From positions 1-32,905 of the forward strand of contig PABD01000240.1 in the NCBI GenBank assembly GCA_002702685.1: a stretch of 32,905 nt of DNA. The letters are read 5' to 3'. The notes under the pieces were generated by a model. It was not told where the DNA came from. It was given only the letters and a program-made list of their open reading frames with translations, and ran no database searches. The position numbers and the translations under genes are program-made. How positions within the stretch are numbered: position 1 is the first letter of the stretch; every line of letters begins with the position of its first letter. Positions 10,330 through 18,389 of the stretch are shown in pieces. The DNA comes from Planctomyces sp. Lineage in GTDB: Bacteria > Planctomycetota > Planctomycetia > Planctomycetales > Planctomycetaceae.

Positions 10330-10629
10330 TTGATCGCGTCACTGGCGATGAACGAGGGTGCAGAACGACTGATGGGTTACCACATTAGGAAAGGGCACAA
10401 GATGGTTCGCAGTACATGTTTTTCCTGGGACGACCTGGACCCTCTTGATCGCACGCGGTTGTCTTCCGCGTTCGACGATCCTGACGACGATGATTGGGAG
10501 ATCGATCTGACCCCTCCTCCAACGGTTCGGCGTAAACCGGCGAAGCGGAAATCCCCGCGCTCGCGACCGAAAGAAGACGCCCCAGCCCCTTCCACATCCG
10601 TCGTAAATACTGTTCCCAAAACCACTTGA
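10330..10629 (+). CDS. Small hypothetical protein, acidic then basic C-terminus
   Basis: 99-aa ORF with FDDPDDDDWEIDLTPPP and KPAKRKSPRSRPK; no family recognised. Confidence 0.35.
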   Translation: MIASLAMNEGAERLMGYHIRKGHKMVRSTCFSWDDLDPLDRTRLSSAFDDPDDDDWEIDLTPPPTVRRKPAKRKSPRSRPKEDAPAPSTSVVNTVPKTT

Positions 10630-10762
10630 ATGGAGGCGAGTGGCCTCACCCAAGGTAATAAAACGACTAAACGTTGCGAAAAGCACAGTCCCTGCCGGAA
10701 AATTGTAGGAGCCTCAAATGTAACAACCACTTTGTCGTAAGCAAATTTCAATTTTTGTTCAT

Positions 10763-10903
10763 GTCGATGACTGGAAGGAAATCCGCCGCGAGGCCGCACG
10801 GCAGCATATCCCGATGACCGAACTCTGCCGACGCTGGATGCGGCCGGAACTCGAACGGCTTCACGAACGGGACGAAGCCGGCACGCCGCTCCATTCCGGT
10901 TGA
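10763..10903 (+). pseudogene. Possible remnant of a small helical protein (no clear start codon)
   Basis: Open frame VDDWKEIRREAARQHIPMTELCRRWMRPELERLHERDEAGTPLHSG*, no ATG/GTG plus RBS at the start. Confidence 0.3.
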
Positions 10904-11087
10904 ATGTTCGTTGAATCCCGTCCCCCTTCATCCGTGGGGGCTGATGCATGAAAGAGAAAGGAATCGACTGTTGATCCGGTGAGGATCGCCTCCGCCGCTG
11001 AAACCGCCCCAATGCGAACAGCGGTCGACCACATCCTGCTAACCTGAACTCCCCTGACCTGAGCTATCTCTGCCGGAGAATGATCGT

Positions 11088-11567
11088 ATGTCTCATCGTG
11101 TCCGTCGTCGTACTTACCCCAGTGATCTCTCCGACGCCCAGTGGCGGGCGATCGCTCCCCTCGTCACGCCGACCGCAGAGAATCGTCCCGGGCGCCGCCG
11201 GGAAACCGATCTGCGGGAAGTGCTCAACGCCGTCAACTATCGTTGGATGTCGGGCTGTGTCTGGCGGATGATCCCGCATGATCTCCCCTCGTGGAACACG
11301 GTCTACATGTATGCGCATCGCTGGGAGGAAGCGGGGCTCCTCTCGAAAATCCGCACCCTGCTGCTCACCTCCCCCACGCGGCTTACCATCGTAAAACACG
11401 AAATCTACCGGCAGCTACGGGAGGAAACCTGCGTGCCTGCGCAGCAGAAAGTCCACCACAATTCCGAACAGGCCTCTCAGGAAAACGTGGCTCGTTCTGA
11501 CGAACAACACGAGGAGCCCATATCCGCTCACGACCCTTCCGGTCTGCTCGCCTCGGCGTCGCGATAA
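11088..11567 (+). pseudogene. IS5-family (DUF4096) transposase N-terminal remnant
   Basis: MSHRVRRRTYPSDLSDAQWRAIAPLV...GRRRETDLREVLNAVNYRWMSGCVWRMIPHDLPSWNTVYMYAHRWEEAGLL then unrelated tail; no catalytic domain downstream. Confidence 0.8.
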
Positions 11568-11694
11568 CCTCCGATGCAATCAATCACGGTTGCATCCGGA
11601 CTTCCGTCCGTGTGAGAATGAACCCAGCCAGCCCCTTTTCCCTGGGCCTTCTTGTGATGGCCTACGGCGCCTTCTCATACTGGAGCGATGTAAC

Positions 11695-12948
11695 ATGCGG
11701 TTCGATCTTATCAGCTTTTCTGCGGCAGCGGTTTTTGTTTCGCTTCAGTTTGTGATGCCCCCGGCGTCATTGCAGGCGGCGCAACCGGAATTGCGGGAGA
11801 TCTTCAGCGGCGGGAACGAGAAGGTGCAGGTCGTCTGTCTGGGCGATTCCGTAACGGGAGTCTATTACCACACCGGCGGTCGTCGGGCTTACCCCGCGAT
11901 GGTCGAGATCGGACTTCGGCAGGCTTTTCCGGAAGCCGACATCAACGTGATCAATGCCGGCATCAGCGGGAACACCACCAACGACGGGTTACGGCGATTG
12001 GAGCGGGATGTACTCGACAAGCATCCTGATCTCGTCACGATCATGTTTTCCCTGAATGATATGACCCGTGTACCGCTCGCCGAATTTGTAGCGAATCTCA
12101 AATCGCTCGTCGATCAGATCCACGCGAGGGATGCGGCCGTGCTGCTCTGCACCCCCAACTCCGTATTCGATTCGACAGGACGCCCGATCGAGACGCTGGA
12201 AGACTACGTCGCCGCCATTCGCAATTTTGCCGCCCGGGAAAAACTACCGCTGGCCGATTGCTACGCCACCTTCGAACAACTGCGAAACGAAGATGAATGG
12301 GCGTGGACCATGTTGATGAGTGATGACATTCATCCCAACATGGGTGGCCACAAACTGCTCGCGGAAACGATTGTCTCCAGCATCAGCGGTAAGGCGATTT
12401 CGCTCGCCGACGAAGCCCCCCTGCAACCGGCGATTCCAAACACTCTGCGCAAGCTCCTCACCGGGCAACGTCCGGTCCTGATCGCGATGCCCCCCGTCCA
12501 TGAAATTCTCACGGAGATCATCGGGAACGAATTCCCGGATCGAAAAGTCAGCTCCGCCAGCTGGGTAACTGAGAATCGCACACTCGCGGAAATCGAAGAC
12601 TCGGCCGATTTGATTCGCACCCTCAAGCTCGACGGCGTCTTCATCGCCTTGCCGCACTCAGTCTTACCGGGAAAAGACGCGACGGAATTGCGCCGTCTCT
12701 CCTGGATACTGAATAAGTCGCTCAGCTTCGGAAAACAGGAATGGGATTGTGTCGTCGTATCGCCCGCGCTGTTTCATCCTCCCACGACAGATGAAGAACG
12801 CTTAAAGCTCGATATATTGCGCCAGTTCGTCGCCAACCAGGACCTCACGTTCATTGATCGCGCCGATGACGATCAGGACACCCCCGCCGCGGACATTATT
12901 AAGAACTGGTGGCGCGATCAGCGGGCGCTCCTGGAAAACGCGGAGTGA
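11695..12948 (+). CDS. SGNH/GDSL hydrolase family protein, secreted
   Basis: VQVVCLGDSVTGVYYHTGGRRAYPAMVEIGLRQAFPEADINVINAGISGNTTNDGLRRLERDV, SLNDMTR, DDIHPNMGGHKLLAE; start at MRFDLISF with signal peptide. Confidence 0.88.
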   Translation: MRFDLISFSAAAVFVSLQFVMPPASLQAAQPELREIFSGGNEKVQVVCLGDSVTGVYYHTGGRRAYPAMVEIGLRQAFPEADINVINAGISGNTTNDGLRRLERDVLDKHPDLVTIMFSLNDMTRVPLAEFVANLKSLVDQIHARDAAVLLCTPNSVFDSTGRPIETLEDYVAAIRNFAAREKLPLADCYATFEQLRNEDEWAWTMLMSDDIHPNMGGHKLLAETIVSSISGKAISLADEAPLQPAIPNTLRKLLTGQRPVLIAMPPVHEILTEIIGNEFPDRKVSSASWVTENRTLAEIEDSADLIRTLKLDGVFIALPHSVLPGKDATELRRLSWILNKSLSFGKQEWDCVVVSPALFHPPTTDEERLKLDILRQFVANQDLTFIDRADDDQDTPAADIIKNWWRDQRALLENAE

Positions 12949-13474
12949 ACATCACCCGTTCTTGCCGCGCGAACCTTCGGAGACGAAGTAATTCCGGGGC
13001 CAATCCCCCTGTAATCTAGAGGTAATCTGGGGCGAAGTGTCAAACTTTACGGCCCACGCGACAGCAATTGGCGAGCCTTATGTTCTGGACCGATAAGAGG
13101 AGTGGTAGATACCGAGATTCTGCCGATTGAACTCAGGCGGGATGGAAATATTGTTGAACAGGATCCCACAGTCTGAGTCGCCTTGTATGGCGAGAGTCGA
13201 TTTCGGAATCGGATCTCAAGGACGGGATGCCTGAGCAGATCGGGCCAGACCAAATCTATTTCCGGATCGACGACAGACTCTTTCCCCGATTGCGTACCTC
13301 CGTCCGACGCCTCACTGCAGGCGTACTTGATGGGACAACCAAGTTTCGCCCTTCCACTCGCAAGTGGAATCGGAAGTTAACGAACAACGACGGCCAGGTT
13401 TCGCCCCTTACACAGTCCTTTACGGACAATAACAAATCAGACTTCAGGTCGGACCCACGTCTACAGAAGGAGCA

Positions 13475-14083
13475 ATGGACGACATGCCATCATTCAAGAA
13501 ACTCGCAATCACTGGACTGACCTGCCTCGGTCTGACAGTTTCCGCCACTTACACCATGGCCGCCGGCCCGAGTGCCCCGGCGACTCAGGCTGCGAACCAG
13601 GTGAGCGATGTCGCTCTCGCGCCCGGTGGAACATTCTTCGGACACGTCGTCGACGATCAGGGTAAAGCGATCGAAGGCGCTGTCGTGAAAGTTTACAAAG
13701 GCAAATCGGAAGTCTCTTCCGCAGTGACCGATAAAACCGGTCTCTTCGCAGCGAAGAACGTTCGTGGTGGTGTCTACCGCGTGACCGCCGGACAGGCCAA
13801 CGGCCTCTACCGCTTCTGGACGGCTGAAGCCGCTCCTCCGTCCGCGTCCACCAAAACCGTCCTCGTCTCTTCACCGCAAGTCGTGCGTGGACAGCTCGGT
13901 GCTCTTGGTGGCATCAGCGCGAGCGGAGCCGCTCTCGGTGCCGGTGGCGCTGCTCTGGGTGGTATCGGGGTCATCAACATGAACAAAACCGATGACATCA
14001 ATGACGAGCTCGATTCACTTCGTCAACAACTCAAAGACACTCAGGATCACCTCGACGAAATCGAAGACATCGTCACCTTCTGA
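13475..14083 (+). CDS. Secreted carboxypeptidase-regulatory-like (Ig-fold) domain protein with Gly/Ala-rich linker and C-terminal coiled coil
   Basis: Signal peptide; GTFFGHVVDDQGKAIEGAVVKVYKGKSEVSSAVTDKTGLFAAKNVRGGVYRVTA; GASGAALGAGGAALGG-type linker; DELDSLRQQLKDTQDHLDEIEDIV. Confidence 0.8.
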   Translation: MDDMPSFKKLAITGLTCLGLTVSATYTMAAGPSAPATQAANQVSDVALAPGGTFFGHVVDDQGKAIEGAVVKVYKGKSEVSSAVTDKTGLFAAKNVRGGVYRVTAGQANGLYRFWTAEAAPPSASTKTVLVSSPQVVRGQLGALGGISASGAALGAGGAALGGIGVINMNKTDDINDELDSLRQQLKDTQDHLDEIEDIVTF

Positions 14084-14147
14084 TCCTCATGTGAAGATCA
14101 ATCGCCATTCGCCTCACGAGTGAATGACGACAACCATATACCTGAAA

Positions 14148-14180
14148 CCGATGCGGACCATCCTCCGCATCGGTTTTTTT
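14148..14180 (+). terminator. Strong intrinsic terminator
   Basis: CCGATGCGG-accatcct-CCGCATCGG-TTTTTTT, 65 nt after the preceding stop. Confidence 0.92.
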
Positions 14181-14216
14181 GTGTTGAGGATGGTCACCGC
14201 GCGTGTTGCCGCATTA

Positions 14217-14246
14217 TTGCGTCCAGTCGTGAGACTCGCTTAGGAT
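14217..14246 (+). promoter_or_regulatory. Candidate promoter (TTGCGT-18-TAGGAT)
   Basis: Sigma70-like hexamers 18 bp apart, 45 bp upstream of the CDS at 14290. Confidence 0.35.
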
Positions 14247-14271
14247 AGTTAGTTCACCCGCTGAACTAACT
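14247..14271. promoter_or_regulatory. Perfect 10-bp inverted repeat, candidate operator or 5' UTR hairpin
   Basis: AGTTAGTTCA-cccgc-TGAACTAACT, directly downstream of the candidate -10. Confidence 0.6.
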
Positions 14272-14289
14272 GTAACCAAAGGCGAGCCG

Positions 14290-15864
14290 ATGTCGGACAG
14301 TCACCTCCCCCCGGACGATTCCCCGGTTGATGAATCCATCTCCAGCGAGCGGTTGAGCCGACGCAGTCTGCTCAAGTCGGCCGCTTTCGGCCTATGCCTG
14401 AGCGGCTTGTCCTCTTCTCAAGTCCGCAGTGCGGAACCCCTGCTGCGGAAAACCCGGACCTCCAACAGGATTACCGAGGAGAACCGCCACCAGGGAACGA
14501 CCGATTGGCAACTGACGTATGTCCGGACCGACAGCGCGGAGAACAGACGGTCGAAATTGATCGAAGGCTACTGCTCGAGCCAGCGCGTGCGTCCGGGAGA
14601 AAGCATCGACATCTTCGTCAGTACGAGTGAACCGACGGATGTCGTGATTGATCTCTATCGCCTGGGTTACTACCAGGGGAAAGGGGGTCGCTGGCGCACC
14701 CAATTGGGACCCTTCGCCGTGAAACCGCAACCCGATCCGGAGATCGGTCCGAACCGTGTGCGGGAATGCCGGTGGGAGAAGACGACTTCGTTTACAATTC
14801 CCGACGACTGGGTCAGCGGGGTCTATCTCGGCAAGTTGTCCTGTGATGCTCATCGGTATCAGAGTTATGTCGTCTTCATCGTCCGCGATGATCAACCGGC
14901 CGAAATCCTGCTTCAGTGCAGCGACAACACCTGGCAGGCCTACAACAAATGGCCGCACGAATTTTCGTTGTATAACACGGACTTGCCGAACAAAGCGCTG
15001 AACGGCAGCACAAGAGTCAGCTTCGATCGCCCTTACGCCTGGTATCCACAAGTCGTCGACCAACCCCTCTCACTCGGTTCGGGTGAGTTTCTGTTGTGGG
15101 AGTTCCCCCTCGCGTTCTGGCTCGAACAACAGGGCTACGACGTCACCTATATCTCGAACCTCGACCTGCACACCGACCCGGCAGGGCTCAAACGGGCGCC
15201 CGTATTTCTCTCCGTCGGTCATGATGAATATTACAGCCTCGAAATGTATCAACATCTCAAACAGGCCATCGACGAAGGCTTGAACGTCGCCTTCCTGTCG
15301 GGGAATTCCTGCTGCTTTGTCGCCCCACTTGTCCCGGGCAGCGATGGCGTTCCCCATCGCGTCTTTCATCGGGCGGGACGGTACGGCGGCATTTCGCCCG
15401 CGGAGGAAGCCAGCGGCTTCGGGCCGTTCGATGTCGAAGGTCCGAACGAGAACCAGCTGATGGGGGCCCGGACTATCGACCCGTTCAACGGGTCGGGCGA
15501 CTGGATCTGCACGCAACCCGATCACTGGCTCTTCGCCGAGACCGGGATGAAGGCGGGCGATGGCATCCCGGGTCTGGTCGGTTGGGAATTCCACGGCGAC
15601 CCCGCGGACATCGACGGACTGGAAATCATCGCCGAGGGGACTTCGACCAATGCCGGTGGTCGCGACGCGCACTGGACGGCCACCATCTACCCGGGGCCGC
15701 ACGGCAACTGGGTTTTCAACGCCTCGACTATTTACTGGTCGATGGGGCTCAGCCGACCGCCGGGATTCACGCTCCCCTACAGCCACTTCGGTCGCCCGCA
15801 CGGCCCCGACCCGAGGGTACAGCAGATCACCACCAACTTCCTGCGACAGTGCGGTCTCGGTTAG
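14290..15864 (+). CDS. N,N-dimethylformamidase beta-subunit-like (DMFA2-type C-terminal domain) protein with Tat signal
   Basis: SRRSLLKSAAFGLCLSGLSSSQVRSA; YRLGYYQGKGGR; VVFIVRDD; LLQCSDNTWQAYNKWPHEFSLYN; FLSVGHDEYYSLEMYQHLKQAIDEGLNVAFLSGNSC; ASTIYWSMGLSRPPG. Confidence 0.8.
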   Translation: MSDSHLPPDDSPVDESISSERLSRRSLLKSAAFGLCLSGLSSSQVRSAEPLLRKTRTSNRITEENRHQGTTDWQLTYVRTDSAENRRSKLIEGYCSSQRVRPGESIDIFVSTSEPTDVVIDLYRLGYYQGKGGRWRTQLGPFAVKPQPDPEIGPNRVRECRWEKTTSFTIPDDWVSGVYLGKLSCDAHRYQSYVVFIVRDDQPAEILLQCSDNTWQAYNKWPHEFSLYNTDLPNKALNGSTRVSFDRPYAWYPQVVDQPLSLGSGEFLLWEFPLAFWLEQQGYDVTYISNLDLHTDPAGLKRAPVFLSVGHDEYYSLEMYQHLKQAIDEGLNVAFLSGNSCCFVAPLVPGSDGVPHRVFHRAGRYGGISPAEEASGFGPFDVEGPNENQLMGARTIDPFNGSGDWICTQPDHWLFAETGMKAGDGIPGLVGWEFHGDPADIDGLEIIAEGTSTNAGGRDAHWTATIYPGPHGNWVFNASTIYWSMGLSRPPGFTLPYSHFGRPHGPDPRVQQITTNFLRQCGLG

Positions 15865-16304
15865 ATTATCCGCATATCCTGCGCACACAACAGATTGGAA
15901 TACCCATCCTGTTCAGAGGAAGAGGAGAACCGTTGATGCCTTCACGAAATCTGGCGGGCTGGCTCACTTTGCGGGTTGTATTTCCCGCGAGTTGTGAAAA
16001 GATACGGGAAAGGACAAAACCGGTCCGCGGGCTGTCAGCAAAGAGATACCTGCCGTAAGCATCCTGGCCTCACCGTCTGCATGCGGATGATGCTTACCGG
16101 AATGACCTGAAGTCACCCACCCCAGCACCCGCCCGCTGCCCGAACTTCCTGTGCGAACTGCCCTTGCGGTTCTCCAAACACATGGTCCTGAGCAACCGTT
16201 GTATCAAGCGCCTGGTACAATCGTCAGGTTGCCTGAGGGAGGTTAATGGCGCATCGCCGCGAAAACTAGGCGGCATCCCTCCAAGTTTCGCTGAGGAACT
16301 TTCA

Positions 16305-17729
16305 GTGTCCGACAACTGGTACTTCAAACTTTTCGGTGACCAATTTGGCCCCGTTACCTTCGAGGAACTCCAACACCTCGCGCAGATCGGAAAGCTGTCA
16401 AAGACAGACCCGGTACGTTCCGCCCGCGAAGAAAACTGGCAGACGGCGGGAAACGTGATCGATTTCACCCGCATGGAAGAAATCCGGCTCGAATCGGGCA
16501 TCATTCCCATGTCCACCATGACCGACTGGGACGACGGCGCCCGGCGGCCTAAGTCCGCTCCAGCTCCTTCCGCTTCTGGCAGCAGTTCCGAATTGCCGAG
16601 TATCGATGACATTGTCCTGAGCGATGAAAACGACACCGACCGGCAGTCAGCGACGCTCGACCAGTTCCTCAAGAAACATAGCTCGCATTCATTCAAGCTC
16701 GGCGACCAGAACGACGCCTCCGGCGAAGACAGCCATTTCGAACTGGAAGGGGACGCCGCCAAGCTGATGGTCGATCCCTGGTACGTGAAAGTGAATGGCG
16801 AGGAAGCCGGTCCCTTCAGTCCACTCGAACTGCAGATGAAAATCCGCCGGGGTGAAGTCGCGCGGAATGATTTCCTGCGAAAAGGGACGACCGGCGCCTG
16901 GCAGCGCGCCCAGCGAGTTGATCAATTCAAATTTCCGAACGCTCCGAAACCGACGCTCTCCTTCACTCCACCCCCCGAAACGCTGACGGACACGACCACC
17001 CCCTCACCCACGGACGAAGGAGAAAATGCGGAAGCCGAACAACAGCGTCTGATCGATGAAGCCAGAGCGAAAGCGGAGGACGCCAAAGCCAGACAGAGGG
17101 CCGAAGCCCTGGCCGCCTTCTTCGCGGAAAGTAACTTCGAAGACGACGGCCCCGATGTCCCCGACGAAGAACTCGACGAACAGCCTGAACCGACCAGCGA
17201 TCCGCTCAGAACGACACCCGCCTTTGGAAGCTCTGCCCTGGGCTCTACGCCCATTCCCCCCACGAAAGCGGCCGTCGCGGCGGCTTCCCGCAAGAAGAAC
17301 GTCGGCGCTGGCTTTCATTTTGAACTGGACCTCGGTCGCTTCAGCGGCACTTCCGGCATTATCGCCGCGAGCGTCGTGGGGTTCATGGCTTTAGGGGTGG
17401 TCCTTTACTTCTTCAATCCGTTCAAGACAGGTGGCCGGCAACTGAATATGGCGGAACAGCTCTGGACCGAAGTCCAGGCGAAAACATCCCAGTCCGACTT
17501 CAAGAGTGCCGCCACGTCGGTCTATCTGCCGCAGGCTCAGGAATTGTGGGAATCGATCAAACCCATTCCCAATGTCGACAACAAGGTCATCGCCCACCTG
17601 AAAGCCGCCGTCAAAGATGGGCTGATCCCTTATCTCGAGCGTTACCCTGAGAACAACGAAGAGGGGAAGGAAACGATCGAATACCACCTCGACGCCGCCC
17701 GCATCACCTACGAAAGCGGCAATTATTAA
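16305..17729 (+). CDS. GYF_2 domain protein (two GYF-like modules, one TM segment)
   Basis: NWYFKLFGDQFGPVTFEELQHLAQIGKLSKTDPVR and DPWYVKVNGEEAGPFSPLELQMKIRRGEVARNDFLRKG; TM IIAASVVGFMALGVVLYFF. Start chosen at GTG before SDNWYFK; track ORF starts at 16164. Confidence 0.82.
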   Translation: MSDNWYFKLFGDQFGPVTFEELQHLAQIGKLSKTDPVRSAREENWQTAGNVIDFTRMEEIRLESGIIPMSTMTDWDDGARRPKSAPAPSASGSSSELPSIDDIVLSDENDTDRQSATLDQFLKKHSSHSFKLGDQNDASGEDSHFELEGDAAKLMVDPWYVKVNGEEAGPFSPLELQMKIRRGEVARNDFLRKGTTGAWQRAQRVDQFKFPNAPKPTLSFTPPPETLTDTTTPSPTDEGENAEAEQQRLIDEARAKAEDAKARQRAEALAAFFAESNFEDDGPDVPDEELDEQPEPTSDPLRTTPAFGSSALGSTPIPPTKAAVAAASRKKNVGAGFHFELDLGRFSGTSGIIAASVVGFMALGVVLYFFNPFKTGGRQLNMAEQLWTEVQAKTSQSDFKSAATSVYLPQAQELWESIKPIPNVDNKVIAHLKAAVKDGLIPYLERYPENNEEGKETIEYHLDAARITYESGNY

Positions 17730-17821
17730 TCTGCGGTGGGATGGCCCTGGACGGGGAATCGGCCCCTGCCGAACCTGTCTGCGGCCTCGGCTGCGAAAAT
17801 GTCGTCCGGGCCAATTATCCG

Positions 17822-17851
17822 TTGACAAATCGGGCCGAAACCGAATAATAA
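17822..17851 (+). promoter_or_regulatory. Candidate sigma70 promoter (TTGACA-18-TAATAA)
   Basis: Consensus -35 and near-consensus -10 in intergenic DNA. Confidence 0.5.
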
Positions 17852-17961
17852 AGGTACATCATTTATTATCTGTGTGTCGTACCTTCATACAGCGGGCAGC
17901 TATTATTTAAACCTTTGACACACGAAAGCTCTTACTCGGTCCTCCGGGTGGGAGCTTTTTT
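17851..17961 (+). ncRNA. Candidate structured intergenic RNA (pseudoknot-compatible pairing plus terminator)
   Basis: AAGGTAC(17851-17857)/GTACCTT(17879-17885) and GTGTGTC(17872-17878)/GACACAC(17917-17923) pair in crossing order, followed by intrinsic terminator. Confidence 0.4.
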
Positions 17962-17962
17962 T
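17925..17962 (+). terminator. Strong intrinsic terminator
   Basis: AAAGCTCTTACTCGG-tcct-CCGGGTGGGAGCTTT stem (15 bp including U-G wobbles) followed by T-run. Confidence 0.88.
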
Positions 17963-18267
17963 ATGGACTCGCCCCAGGGAAAGCCAAATAAATCCAGCCG
18001 TTTCCCCCGTCAGGGAGGCGAGGAAGACCGCTGTTTGTCCTGTCAAAGCGGCCGGGATTTGCTACGATGCACTCCGTTGGAAGTGTGCGACATCTGAACA
18101 TCGAGTCGCTGCTTCGACCTGAGAATACATCTTACGACCGACCGATTTCTCGAATGGATCGTTTCCGCTTTTCCGTCACCCGGGTGACCTGTCGAAGAGC
18201 GGAAAGAGATTCAACCAAAGCGGAAACCGACGTCGGCCACTCGATACAGACCCCTACATTCAAAACA

Positions 18268-18291
18268 GGCTGGCGGAAGCTTTCGCCAGCC
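18268..18291. repeat. 24-bp near-perfect palindrome
   Basis: GGCTGGCGGAAGCTTTCGCCAGCC, ~100 bp upstream of the SEC-C CDS. Confidence 0.6.
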
Positions 18292-18389
18292 TCGCTACGT
18301 TCCGTGGAGCAGGAAACGCCACGCCGGATAAAGAGCCACCTCATTATCCTTCCCCCTCCGCCGACGTCACTGGAAAGAACAACTTCGCG

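Noticed and set aside
13227-13520. 97-aa plus-strand ORF upstream of the Ig-fold protein
   Set aside because: Overlaps the clear start of the 13475 CDS; composition not protein-like.
17915-18097. 60-aa ORF MTHESSYSVLRVGAFFMDSPQG...
   Set aside because: Runs through the intrinsic terminator hairpin; not credible as a gene.
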